NCBI GenBank assembly: GCA_037200125.1
Contig: JBBCGS010000007.1
Location: 1,059,320 to 1,123,319 of the forward strand
Direction: 5' to 3'
Length of the DNA: 64,000 nucleotides
DNA from: JADGHX01 sp037200125
Lineage (GTDB): Bacteria; Pseudomonadota; Gammaproteobacteria; Steroidobacterales; Steroidobacteraceae
The position numbers and the translations under genes were made by a program. The notes beneath the pieces are model-generated. The model was given only the letters and a program-made list of their open reading frames with translations, made no database searches and was not told where the DNA came from. Of the stretch, positions 44,563 through 52,601 are shown in pieces (position 1 is the stretch's first letter; each line of letters starts with the position of its first letter).

Positions 44563-46617
44563 AAAAATTGATGTTTGATTTTCAAAGATCACCCGACACG
44601 GGCGACCTTTTCGCGCGAGAGCCGTGCTGACGCGCTCAGTGTGCAGATCGCTCGCACGGATTTGATACGGAGCGTCGGGAACGACCTGATCGGCGGCAAG
44701 AATGCCTTCTTTGATGAGCCTTCGGATCTGATGATGGGAGACACCGAGCGTCGCGGCGGCTTCAGACATCGTGAGCCACTCTCCGCTCTTCTCGGCCGAC
44801 TTGTATGCATGGATCCCGCGTACGCGACGCAGCGATCCAACACGGTGAGCAGTCCACGTCTTGCCTTGGCCGGTCGGCAACCCCATGCGGTTCAGCGTCG
44901 CGGCGATCTCCTCGTCCGACCATCGGGTAGCCATGGAGCGGATCACGGCCACGGCCTCTTCGGACGTGCGACATTCATGTTCGCCGGATCGGGGTTTTCG
45001 GACGCGCAGCTCCGAGTGCTGCCCGCCGCGCCAGTGAATGGTAAGGACGATCTCGCGCGAGCTCGCGTCGTAAACGGCAACGATATCGGCGATGAGTGTG
45101 CGCGCGAGCTGCTGGCGTGATCGCATGGTCACGCCCGATCCGTTCCACGCAGCTTCCAGGTCTTCGGCAAGCCCTGTGAAGTCCGGTATGGGAGGAGCAG
45201 GGTTCGGTCTCTCGAGGGCCGCCAATCGCGCCTCGCAGTCCTGCACACGCTGCAAGCTCGCCTCCCAGCTCTTCTCGAGTTGCGCGGCGATGAGCCGATT
45301 GTCCGGGTCACAGGCGGCGTAGCGCCGCTCGGCAAGCGAAGCCTCATAGCGCGCTTGCTGCAACTCCAACTCTACGATGCGTCGCTGCTCGCCTTGCTGC
45401 TCCATGTACCTGTGCTCGGCGTGCAATGCCGCCTCAATGGCTACTGGCTCGACAGCGCGCAGCACCTCGCGCCCGATGGCGGTGTCTACGCGCTTGGCTC
45501 CGAACATCAGACATCGCGGCCGAGCCAACATCTGGTTGGGCCGCTCGCATCGATACACGGGCTGACAGTAGTGTCCCGAGTAGCTGACCACCAATCGACG
45601 CCCGCAACCTCCGCAGAGCAGAAGCCCGGCCAGTAAGGCGCGGCCGCCACGTCCAGATTTGACCCCACCTGCTTTCCCGTACGCGTTCGCCGCCAGCAAC
45701 TTCTGATTGCGCTCGAACTCGCCCCACTCGATGTACCCTTCGTGGTGATCCTTGATGATAGCCTCCCATCGGTGGAAAGGCTTGCGATGCTTGTAGGTCG
45801 TGCGCACACGGCCATCGACGAGCGCGGTGCGCTTCTCGCTCTTTCCATAGGCATACGCGCCGGCATGGAAGGGGTTCTTCAATATCGAGATGACGTTGCG
45901 ATAACGGATGGGAGTCCAGTCAAAGCTCACGAGCGTTTTGCCGTCCGAGGGACGCGGAAAATGCATCTGCTCGGCGGTGAGCGAGAGCAACACCTGGCGG
46001 GCACTGCCGAGCTGACGGAAGCGCGCGAACACGATGCGGACCGCTTCCTGTACCCGCATGTTCGGATCGAGACCCAAGCCCATCTCACGATGCCAGATAT
46101 AACCGACCGGCACGCTGATGCGCAGGTCACCCCGGAGCGCCTTGCCGTGCTTGGCATCCAGCATGCGAGCGCGGATCACGCCGAGCTCGAACTCGCTGAT
46201 GCTGCCCTTCATACCGAGCAGCAACCGGTCGTTCGGTCGATGCGGATCGTAGATGCCATCTGAATCAATTACCCGCGCTCCGACCAGGCCGCACAGCTCG
46301 AGAAGGTGATGCCAGTCGCGCCCGTTGCGGGCGAGCCGCGAAGCATCCAGGCACAGCACCGCGCCCACCTCTCCGGCGCACACCGTGGCGACCAGCCGAT
46401 CGAAGCCGGGACGAGCCACACTGCCGCTTGCTGAGCGACCGAGGTCGTCATCGATCACTTCGACGCTGGCAAATCCATATCGCCGGGCTACTTCAACCAG
46501 GTCGTATTGTCGCCGCTGGCTCTCGAGGTTCGTCTGCACCTGGGTCTGGGTCGACTGGCGCACATACACGACGGCTTTGCGCTTCAGCAGTGCCTCCGGT
46601 AGCAGCTCAGCGCTCAT
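44551..46617 (-). CDS. Large serine recombinase
   Basis: The 688-residue protein has a resolvase domain with the nucleophile Ser22 in VVYVRQSTQTQV and the helical arm region (DDLGRSASGS, DASRLARNGRD). A recombinase domain (about 165-290) and a zinc ribbon (LLCGGCGRRL...YRCERPN) follow, then a coiled coil (about 405-465) and a C-terminal HTH-like segment (LTMSEAAATLGVSHHQIRRLIKEG). All parts for site-specific integration or excision are present. It starts 11 bases inside the upstream small gene. Confidence 0.92.
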   Translation of the reverse strand: MSAELLPEALLKRKAVVYVRQSTQTQVQTNLESQRRQYDLVEVARRYGFASVEVIDDDLGRSASGSVARPGFDRLVATVCAGEVGAVLCLDASRLARNGRDWHHLLELCGLVGARVIDSDGIYDPHRPNDRLLLGMKGSISEFELGVIRARMLDAKHGKALRGDLRISVPVGYIWHREMGLGLDPNMRVQEAVRIVFARFRQLGSARQVLLSLTAEQMHFPRPSDGKTLVSFDWTPIRYRNVISILKNPFHAGAYAYGKSEKRTALVDGRVRTTYKHRKPFHRWEAIIKDHHEGYIEWGEFERNQKLLAANAYGKAGGVKSGRGGRALLAGLLLCGGCGRRLVVSYSGHYCQPVYRCERPNQMLARPRCLMFGAKRVDTAIGREVLRAVEPVAIEAALHAEHRYMEQQGEQRRIVELELQQARYEASLAERRYAACDPDNRLIAAQLEKSWEASLQRVQDCEARLAALERPNPAPPIPDFTGLAEDLEAAWNGSGVTMRSRQQLARTLIADIVAVYDASSREIVLTIHWRGGQHSELRVRKPRSGEHECRTSEEAVAVIRSMATRWSDEEIAATLNRMGLPTGQGKTWTAHRVGSLRRVRGIHAYKSAEKSGEWLTMSEAAATLGVSHHQIRRLIKEGILAADQVVPDAPYQIRASDLHTERVSTALARKGRPCRVIFENQTSIFSDT

Positions 46618-46795
46618 CGTCGCGCTCCTCGGTTGCCACGCCCGCCGCCAACATCAATAGTCGCGACAGCTGGGTGAGAACCTTCATCCGCTCGGCGTTC
46701 GTCAGGCCGAGCAGTCCGGTCGACTCGAACGCTATGCTGAACTGGCGCAATGGCGCCGGCGCCACTCTCTTGCGCATCTTTTGCGGCTCGGTCAT
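46607..46795 (-). CDS. Small recombinase-linked protein (62 aa)
   Basis: It starts MTEPQKMRKRVAPAPLRQF and contains LTNAERMKVLTQLSRLLMLAAGV. It overlaps the recombinase start, so the two are coupled. It is probably an accessory or directionality factor (inference); the length and LxxLLxxAAG pattern suggest a helical protein. Confidence 0.6.
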   Translation of the reverse strand: MTEPQKMRKRVAPAPLRQFSIAFESTGLLGLTNAERMKVLTQLSRLLMLAAGVATEERDDER

Positions 46796-46916
46796 CGTTG
46801 CTCTCCTGAGCGACTGCGACGGGAGAATCGCCGCAGCAGCTTCGCTGAAATCCGCGTGCCAGGAGTAGCCGATGCAAATCCCGCAGGGCCTCGATGGAGA
46901 GACGAGGTGCCCCTAA

Positions 46917-47110
46917 AATCATACGGGCGCAGATGCTGGCATCAAACATCCAGTCCGGCAGCGCCGTTACAACGCCAGGCTCGGTCTCAACATGGACGAT
47001 GCGGCCGCCGGCGCGCTGCTCGCTGTACTGCGCTCGTACGCGTCGGCCGTAGAAAGGATGCCAGCGGTAATGAACTTCAACTTCTCGCCCGATATGGGCA
47101 GAATGAATGC
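46917..47110 (+). other. Start-less open frame at the right end of the nested element
   Basis: Between a TAA (46914) and the element's right edge a 64-codon frame reads ...RRYNARLGLNMDDAAAG, LLAVLRSYASAVERMP, NFNFSPDMGRMNA-stop. Composition looks protein-like but there is no start or known family. It could be the 3' end of a lost cargo gene or coincidence. Confidence 0.3.
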
Positions 47111-47111
47111 G

Positions 47112-47356
47112 TGATGGGGGTTGGCCGCAAGAATTACCTCTTCTTCGGCTCGGACACCGGAGGTGATCGGGCGGCGATCGCCTACAGTCTCATCGAGACC
47201 TGCAAGTTGAACGGCATCGATCCGCAGCGCTATCTGGAGTACGTGCTGGCGCGCATCGCCGATCATCCGATCAACCGCATCGAAGAGCTATTGCCGTGGA
47301 ACGTGATCGACAAGCTGAACCAGCCCGAACAGGTCCGGCAGGCGATGGCCGCATGA
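47112..47356 (+). pseudogene. tnpC: IS66 transposase TnpC, 3' part
   Basis: The C-terminal 80 residues (VGRKNYLFFGSDTGGDRAA, LIETCKLNGIDPQRYLE, IADHPINRIEELLPWNV) continue the tnpC frame broken at 44521. It ends in an ATGA overlap with the passenger gene. Confidence 0.88.
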
Positions 47357-47628
47357 GCAAGCTGTTCTCGCGAGCGCCGACGTTCGAGCACATCCAGGCG
47401 TTCCTCAACGACACTCGCGGGCAGATCACCATCGGGGAGATCCCGCCGATCCGGCGGGCGGCGCTCGCGGCCGTGGGCAAGAAGGCGCGCGTTGCACTGG
47501 TGAGCCCCGATGAGGAAAGCGTGCTGGATCTGCTGAAGCGGCTGGATGCCGCGCTGGCTCGGGCGGCCGCGGAAAACACCGTCATCGACGAAGTGTTGCC
47601 GGAGATCAAGCGGCGGCAACAAAAGTAG
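47353..47628 (+). CDS. IS66 passenger protein (91 aa)
   Basis: It starts MSKLFSRAPTFEHIQAFLN inside the tnpC stop. The second half is helical (EESVLDLLKRLDAALARAAAEN). Small genes of this kind follow tnpC in some IS66 elements; role unknown. Confidence 0.6.
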   Translation: MSKLFSRAPTFEHIQAFLNDTRGQITIGEIPPIRRAALAAVGKKARVALVSPDEESVLDLLKRLDAALARAAAENTVIDEVLPEIKRRQQK

Positions 47629-47633
47629 CTCCA

Positions 47634-47801
47634 TCACGTCCCGCAAGGGGTACGGGCCACACGCTTACCAATGAACCTCCGGCATCCGACAACGACGCTC
47701 GGCAGCTTGCCGCTTCGAAGCCACAGGTAGACCGTGTTGCGGGAAATGCCGCCGAGCCGTTGTCGGGCTTCTTCGATGGAGTACAGGTCGCGGTCCGTCA
47801 T
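47634..47801 (-). pseudogene. Excisionase-like HTH protein, 3' end replaced by the IS66 end
   Basis: A 55-codon frame starts MTDRDLYSIEEARQRLGGIS and continues NTVYLWLRSGKLPSVVVGCRRF, a MerR/HTH_17-type Xis domain. From 47668 downward it reads through the IS66 inverted repeat (GKRVARTPCGT-stop), so the natural C-terminus is lost. It was probably the excisionase or a regulator of the older island. Confidence 0.65.
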
Positions 47802-48355
47802 GATGACCTCGTGCCGTCTCTGTCGGTCCGGGTGGCGACTTCAGTGAGCCGCCGTCCGCCGGCATGGATTCTTTCGGGGAGGGATACAGTAGGCACGACG
47901 TGGCGGAGTTCGGAATATGGAGTTTGTCGTGAGTTTGCCCAGAAACTCCGATGTCGCCCGCCACGAAGCCGTGCATGAAGTCCCTCGTACCTCTGACCGC
48001 CGGGCTGTCGCCGTCGGCCGCAGCAGTCGGTATCTAGTTTCGGGGGTATTTACCCCAGAAACTCCACAGTGACCGTTGGGCTGCAACAGGTCGCGCACGC
48101 CGATCGCCTCTGATTCCAGATGAAGCCCGATGCGGGACATCTACGCGCGAAACGGTACGCGACGACGACGCCGGCGTAATGCGGCGAAAGTGACGAGTTT
48201 GCTCACATACGCATGTTGCAGACCCTGACGCCGCGACGGTCACGTGCACCGGTGCGCATCGATTTGCAACGTCCTGCGACGGGAAGTACCGGTCTGCAAC
48301 GTCGAGGGATCGTAACGACTGCCGATGCGCAGCCCGGCCACAGTCCGCGTACCCG
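47802..48355. other. Non-coding stretch with hairpin and diverged repeat
   Basis: No intact gene is seen. It contains a hairpin (48036-48063) and a segment (about 48095-48302) homologous to about 54313-54504, where the corresponding frame includes CNMRM and RxDVxHR. Here that frame has a stop, so it is likely a decayed gene or its leader. Confidence 0.45.
48036..48063. repeat. GTTTC-GGGG stem-loop, copy 1
   Basis: AGTTTCGGGG...CCCCAGAAACT folds with a one-base bulge. The same theme is at 48736-48765. Confidence 0.45.
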
Positions 48356-48731
48356 CTATTGCTCGCCGTGCTTTGGCTCGGTCAGAAAACCGACGTGCAC
48401 GCCAGGTGTCACCCGGAATCCCGCCGTCTTGAGAGCTGCCATGGTGCGGTCGAACTCCCCAGTGTCCACGTCCGGAATGGTGTCCACATCGAAGGCCTCG
48501 TCCGTGGACAACTTCAGTGTATGCACGACGTAGTCGACAACCTCGGCACGGCATTGCGCGACGATCAATACGAGGCCCGCTCACTTCGCAGCGGCTTGGC
48601 GCGAAGGTGACCACGAAAGTTGGTTGAGACGGTCTTGAATCAGACGCGGCGGGAGCGGCAGCGGGTTTGCAGCCACACAATACGGCCAGCATAACCGCGC
48701 TGGAGACTGGCACGGCGAGCAGTCGGCTCAC
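48356..48731 (-). pseudogene. Small lipoprotein, frameshifted
   Basis: From GTG 48731: VSRLLAVPVSSAVMLAVLCGC gives a signal with a lipobox (VLCGC). The frame changes near 48570 and then continues LIVAQCRAEVVDYVVHTLKL...GVHVGFLTEPKHGEQ. Correcting one base gives about 125 residues. Function unknown. Confidence 0.5.
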
Positions 48732-48735
48732 TCGG

Positions 48736-48765
48736 GAGTTTCGGGGGGAAAACACCCCGAAACTC
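48736..48765. repeat. GTTTC-GGGG stem-loop, copy 2
   Basis: GAGTTTCGGGG pairs over 11 bp with CCCCGAAACTC. It lies directly upstream of the lipoprotein gene and downstream of the next gene. Confidence 0.5.
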
Positions 48766-48802
48766 AACAGTGGTTTTATACAGTAGCGCTGTACGGACGA
48801 AC

Positions 48803-49273
48803 TCACGGGGACGCTCCATAGAGCGGATTCTCGATCCACCATTCTTCTAGGGCCTGGCAGGCGTCGTTTTGCCACACCGAATCCTCGGCGAACGCCAGCA
48901 CCTCGAGGAGCTGCCGGACAACGGCCTCTTGCGCGGGCGACAGTGAACGCAATCGCGGTGGCTCGCGATCGGGCGGTCGCAAGGATGCGACCAGTGCGCC
49001 CACCACGTTGCTCCCCTCGCCCTTGTGCGCCAACGCGAAGGCGCCGAACGCCGGCAGATAATGCCTCCACGAAATAGCGTCCAAATAGTTGAGGCCGTCG
49101 GCGAACCGATTGAGGTAATCGTCGGAGACTGCGTCCAGCGCCGGATCGAACGGATACACGGGGCCGTTCACGTCAATGGAGTCACCAGATCGCAGCGTCA
49201 TCGCAGGGCGCTCCGCAGTTTCCAATTCGAAGGCAACCCCCAAGGCAGCTACGAGGTCTTCAAGCGACTTCAT
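48803..49273 (-). CDS. Hypothetical protein (DUF6714-like)
   Basis: The 156-residue product (start MKSLEDLVAALG) has a block ISWRHYLPAFGAFALAH and a C-terminal LLEVLAFAEDSVWQNDACQALEEWW, resembling DUF6714 small cytosolic proteins. Function unknown; such genes are frequent in gene-cassette-like regions. The family call is from memory of its motifs. Confidence 0.55.
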   Translation of the reverse strand: MKSLEDLVAALGVAFELETAERPAMTLRSGDSIDVNGPVYPFDPALDAVSDDYLNRFADGLNYLDAISWRHYLPAFGAFALAHKGEGSNVVGALVASLRPPDREPPRLRSLSPAQEAVVRQLLEVLAFAEDSVWQNDACQALEEWWIENPLYGASP

Positions 49274-49343
49274 TCGACGAGAGTCCTGATCACGTCTCGG
49301 CACTGGCCAGCGCGGTATTCACAATCCGTTTCGTAGTGGAACT

Positions 49344-49814
49344 TCATGCGATGTGCTTCTTTACCAGTCCCAACACTTCGCTCAGCGTGTCCACCGACAG
49401 TTCCTCCCCAGGCGTATACGGATGATCTGCCCACTCCCCTACGGCCGCGCGCTCGAAGCTGAGGAAATAGCGCGGCGCTACGTCGTATACCCTGACATGC
49501 ACCAAGACTTTCGGGTCGGCAGGTTTCCCGATGCCAATCGCGGATGGGTCCGCGTCCCAGTGATCGACAACCACGAACGCCTCCGGCCCCAGGTGCTCCG
49601 TCAACGCACGCACGAACTCACGCACCGATTCGCTCTTGCTCGATATTGAGTCGCAAGATTCCATGCTCGCTTCGCCTCCGACTCGATCATCGACTACCTC
49701 AAGGTAAGGTCCGAGCTGTGCGCGAAGAGCCTCGTAGTACTGCCCATACTCTGCAGCCTGCGCCGGGGACTGCTCGATGAGGACGGTCAGCACGCAAAGA
49801 GACTGCAGGCGCAC
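49344..49814 (-). CDS. Hypothetical protein
   Basis: The frame is open for 156 residues from a GTG; an internal ATG (49664, MESCDSISSKSESVREF) would give 106 residues and may be the true start, the upstream part being a fused remnant. Conserved-looking parts: FVVVDHWDADPSAIGIGKP and YFLSFERAAVGEWADHPYTPG. No family recognised. Confidence 0.5.
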   Translation of the reverse strand: MRLQSLCVLTVLIEQSPAQAAEYGQYYEALRAQLGPYLEVVDDRVGGEASMESCDSISSKSESVREFVRALTEHLGPEAFVVVDHWDADPSAIGIGKPADPKVLVHVRVYDVAPRYFLSFERAAVGEWADHPYTPGEELSVDTLSEVLGLVKKHIA

Positions 49815-49844
49815 GAACTTGTATAGCTCTTCGGAATCGTGGAA

Positions 49845-50216
49845 CTAGCGGTCGAGGTAATCAAGAGCCTGGCCAATTCCATCTGGCCGAAGCAAATTCA
49901 CTTCGGGCAGGTCGTAGAAGTGATGGACCAGCTTGTTCCGTGCGTTGCGAATCTCTTCGAAGCTCTTCTCAAATAAGCCCACAGGAGCATTAATCGACTC
50001 CGACAAGCGCTCCAGAAGCGGCCCCAAGGTCCTGCTCCGAACGTGCTTGTCACGAAACGCCCGCAGTGCCTCAGGGCCCTTAGCGCCGCCGTCTGGATGG
50101 AGGTAGGGCAGCACGAGCTTCAGGCCTGTTTCGCTTTCCAAGAAGCGCAAGAGATTTCGACCGATTCTCCGGTGCACTTCGTCAATCGAATTTGAGCCGG
50201 ACGTCAACGCTTCCAT
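49845..50216 (-). CDS. HEPN-like protein
   Basis: The 123-residue, mainly helical protein carries ARNKLVHHF near residue 92, the RNxxxH motif of HEPN RNases. HEPN proteins serve in toxin-antitoxin and defence systems; an adjacent MNT-type nucleotidyltransferase antitoxin is not seen. A role as toxin or defence effector is inference. Confidence 0.55.
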   Translation of the reverse strand: MEALTSGSNSIDEVHRRIGRNLLRFLESETGLKLVLPYLHPDGGAKGPEALRAFRDKHVRSRTLGPLLERLSESINAPVGLFEKSFEEIRNARNKLVHHFYDLPEVNLLRPDGIGQALDYLDR

Positions 50217-50469
50217 CGACGCATGCTTTCTCTAAGCGACCACGAGATGCTGTTGCCCAACTCACGATCCCTCGTTGTGCCGAGACTGTGTCCATCGAAG
50301 ACCTGATGGACGGTACCGCGGAGGAACACGACGCTCTCGCCAGAAGCACGCTGACGGCTCGACGGCGCCAAAGTCAAGGCGGACGCAATCCGCAATGCTG
50401 ACAAGCGGCATGGCGCATAAAAAAGAACGGACCTCTGATTGCTGGCTTTCCGCAACTCGGGCATGCGAG

Positions 50470-50670
50470 CTACCTGATAGATCGGGCGATGTACAGCCAG
50501 ACGATGTACCAGGCCGACAGAACCACCAACCCGACAACAAAGTCAGCGCCGGGAAAGAGGGTAGTAAGGCTGACGATGCCGATCAACCCGAACGGAAGCC
50601 ATCCGATCCACCACAGGAAAAAGAGCCGGCGACGCCGTCTGACGCTGAGCCAGAACGCGCGCTCATCCAT
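50470..50670 (-). CDS. Small membrane protein (two helices)
   Basis: Starts MDERAFWLSVRRRRRLFFLW; two hydrophobic segments (about 15-38 and 42-62) separated by a short turn. Sixty-six residues. Function unknown. Confidence 0.5.
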   Translation of the reverse strand: MDERAFWLSVRRRRRLFFLWWIGWLPFGLIGIVSLTTLFPGADFVVGLVVLSAWYIVWLYIARSIR

Positions 50671-50702
50671 GCTATGCAGACCACATGGATGCTCCGACGG
50701 AC

Positions 50703-51026
50703 TCAAGCTCCGGTCGACCACGCCGCGATTTCCCTCCGTTCTTCGACCGAGACATTTTGCCACTGGGTGCGCGCGGTCACGTACAACTCTGTTCCATATT
50801 CATTGGCCACCGCCGCCACGACCTGCTTGTACCACTGAAACTGGGACCACTCCCGAGGAACCGGGGCGAACAGCGACCGGCTCAGTGGGTCTCAGGACAC
50901 TTCCATCGCCGCCCGATAGATGAAAGCGAAGTCTTCGTCGGCGAGTACCCGAGGCTGAACGAAGAGACGCCCCAACGGGTCGACGTGGATCTTCTCGATC
51001 TCGATCTGGCCAGTTGGGGCACGCAT
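50703..51026 (-). pseudogene. Hypothetical protein with an in-frame TGA
   Basis: The frame from ATG 51026 (MRAPTGQIEIEKIHVDPLG) is interrupted by TGA at 50892-50894 after AAMEVS. It continues in the same frame: DPLSRSLFAPVPREWSQFQWYKQVVAAV to a stop at 50703. The two halves form one 107-codon gene of an island family in which Trp is expected at this position (W-D/S-P context). A single G-to-A change (TGG to TGA) would explain it. Confidence 0.5.
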
Positions 51027-51037
51027 CTAAATTCGAT

Positions 51038-51565
51038 TCACGTCTTCCGTAGTTGCGACATTCGTTTGGCCGGGCGCGGCCGCTCGCGAACGAAATCCGA
51101 ATCCATCCCAACGTTCGGCATGGCTGCCAACACCTTGACCAGCGGAGCTTGTCGACGGCGGCGGCCCAACTTCGCACCGCCCTTCGCGTTCGTGAGCCGC
51201 GATCCGCAATGCGGGCAGAATGAAATCGCAACTCCACCGCCGCCCGCGCTTGGTGCGATGACCGTGAACCAGCCCCGTCGCCTGGGCCACCATTCGTAGC
51301 GAACATCGTGATAGCACGCAAGCGTATGGCTTCCGAATTCTGGGCAGCAAGGTTTGAACGCGCGCGGAATTGCTGGCGTTCCCTCAGGGCAGGCTGAACC
51401 GTCGTAATGCACGGCGCGAACGCCTCGACGGATCACTTTGCCGCCATGGTAAAGATCTGCCCTCGCCACCCACTCACGAGTGATCTCCGGTGCGTCGTCT
51501 GCATCACTCCACTCGGGGATTCTCCGTTTCGCCCTCGGAGCCAGGTTTGTATTTCGTTTTGCCAT
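51038..51565 (-). CDS. Chimeric ORF: BrnA-like start, zinc-ribbon middle, FitA-like tail
   Basis: The 175-residue ORF joins three unrelated parts without a frameshift. Residues about 18-50 (WSDADDAPEITREWVARADL, KVIRRG) match BrnA antitoxin N-termini. Residues about 60-130 (FKPCCPEF, ISFCPHCGSRL) look like a DUF6980-type small zinc-ribbon protein. The C-terminus (VLAAMPNVGMDSDF) copies the tail of FitA/VapB antitoxins. It is probably produced by recombination at short homologies; whether it is expressed is unknown. Confidence 0.6.
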   Translation of the reverse strand: MAKRNTNLAPRAKRRIPEWSDADDAPEITREWVARADLYHGGKVIRRGVRAVHYDGSACPEGTPAIPRAFKPCCPEFGSHTLACYHDVRYEWWPRRRGWFTVIAPSAGGGGVAISFCPHCGSRLTNAKGGAKLGRRRRQAPLVKVLAAMPNVGMDSDFVRERPRPAKRMSQLRKT

Positions 51566-51595
51566 TCCAGGCTCATCCGTTGAGATCGATCCGAT

Positions 51596-51913
51596 TCATG
51601 CAGCAAGTTTCAGAACGGGATGCAGACCAGCGCGAGTGGCGAGACGGATCAACATATCGAGGCTGAACTGACTGATCTTTCCGCGCTTGAGATCCGAGAC
51701 GCGTGCCTGCGTGATACCGAGAACCTTTGCCGCCTCAATCTGCGTCAGGTCCGAGGACGCGAGCCAGCGCTCCAAGCCACGCAGCAGAGTGCTGCGCATT
51801 TGAAGCTCGACAGCATCTTCGTCCGAGGCAGCCAGGTCTAGCAGCGCGCTCCGCCCTGCCGGCGTTGTGTGCTTCGTGTCGTGTTCGCTCATAGCTCGCT
51901 TCTTTGCCTTCAT
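51596..51913 (-). CDS. HigA-type antitoxin (XRE family)
   Basis: The 105-residue protein has a helix-turn-helix (about 60-95: LTQIEAAKVLGITQARVSDLKRGKI). It overlaps the upstream toxin gene by four bases (toxin first), the HigBA order. The first 35 residues are an extension of unclear value; a start at an internal ATG is possible. Confidence 0.85.
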   Translation of the reverse strand: MKAKKRAMSEHDTKHTTPAGRSALLDLAASDEDAVELQMRSTLLRGLERWLASSDLTQIEAAKVLGITQARVSDLKRGKISQFSLDMLIRLATRAGLHPVLKLAA

Positions 51914-52266
51914 TCGGCACCTCCTGACCTCGGTATCATCTTGAAACGCTTGATGGCCAATGCCAAATCCGTGCGGCTCGTCTTCTGACTCTTCTTCTGG
52001 AATGCGTGCAGCACGTAAACAGCTTCGGGGCGAGTCGCGAGATAAATCACCCGGAACTCGCCTGATTGCTCATGAATGCGAATTTCGCGCACTCCCGGTC
52101 CTATCGACGGCATCGGCTTCCAGTCCGCGGGGTCTTCGCCAGCCTGCACGTGCTCCAACTGATACCCGGCGTCATGCCGAGCCTCTTTCGGAAAGGCACA
52201 CAGGTCGGCGTAGCTCGAGCCCTTCCACTTGATGGGCTTCAGGGAAGGATATGCTGATATACGCAT
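51910..52266 (-). CDS. HigB-type toxin (RelE superfamily)
   Basis: From ATG 52266 the product is 118 residues: KWKGSSYADLCAFPKEARHDAGYQL, then REIRIHEQSGEFRVIYLA and AVYVLHAFQKKSQKT, the phage-derived Gp49/HigB pattern. It would be a ribosome-dependent mRNA interferase. The pair with the downstream XRE antitoxin looks intact. Confidence 0.87.
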   Translation of the reverse strand: MRISAYPSLKPIKWKGSSYADLCAFPKEARHDAGYQLEHVQAGEDPADWKPMPSIGPGVREIRIHEQSGEFRVIYLATRPEAVYVLHAFQKKSQKTSRTDLALAIKRFKMIPRSGGAE

Positions 52267-52344
52267 AGTATGCAAGTTCTCGCATAGCGGGGGAGAAGGA
52301 CTAGAGCGGAGGGCTGACACCTTCCGTGGCACAGCATTCAAGAA

Positions 52345-52376
52345 GACGAGTAACGGCCACGGGGCCGTTACTCGTC
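52345..52376. terminator. 14-bp hairpin, copy 2
   Basis: GACGAGTAACGGCC pairs with GGCCGTTACTCGTC around ACGG, followed by a GAGGAAAGAAACCTC hairpin. It matches the 40701 hairpin and ends the minus-strand pair 52392-52921. Confidence 0.65.
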
Positions 52377-52391
52377 GTGAGGAAAGAAACC

Positions 52392-52601
52392 TCAGCCGTC
52401 TTCGCCCGTCGCTATCGGCGTTCTGTTGTCCAACAAGCTGGCGAGATCGCGTGCGCACCATGCGAGTGTTGATGCCATCGCGGCCAGCCGCACGGCGTCG
52501 CGACAGACAAGCGCCCTCTCGGCTTCAGCACGGTACGTCTCCGCCCTGACGCGCCACCTGCCGAAGAGCGCCATAAGCTCTGCGTCCGCAATGGTGCTCA
52601 T
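52392..52601 (-). CDS. Small helical protein next to the island conserved gene
   Basis: The 69-residue product (MSTIADAELMALFGRWRVR...) overlaps its upstream neighbour by four bases. It seems to be deleted in the related module at 40740-40820, where only a trace of similar sequence remains. Function unknown. Confidence 0.5.
   Translation of the reverse strand: MSTIADAELMALFGRWRVRAETYRAEAERALVCRDAVRLAAMASTLAWCARDLASLLDNRTPIATGEDG

Larger units (their letters stand above)
44521..47111. mobile_element. Serine-recombinase element inserted in tnpC
   Basis: The two halves of tnpC flank about 2.6 kb that contains a large serine recombinase and a small overlapping gene, both on the minus strand, and little else. 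The exact crossover bases cannot be fixed because no obvious duplication exists, which is expected of serine recombinases that use a 2-bp core. The element appears to be minimal: recombinase plus one helper. Confidence 0.8.
42275..47668 (+). mobile_element. IS66-family element carrying a nested insertion
   Basis: The ends are inverted: GTAAGCGTGTGGCC at 42275 and its complement ending at 47668 (14 identical bases, then partial match). Inside are tnpA, tnpB, tnpC and a small passenger gene. tnpC is split by about 2.6 kb of foreign DNA, so the element without it would be about 2.8 kb. No 8-bp target duplication is seen (GCACGTTT on the left, CAATGAAC on the right), which implies deletion or recombination after insertion. 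Confidence 0.9.

Noticed and set aside
46614..46949. A 111-codon frame overlapping the small recombinase-linked gene
   Set aside because: The 62-codon gene in another frame has a better protein pattern and coupling to the recombinase; both cannot be real.
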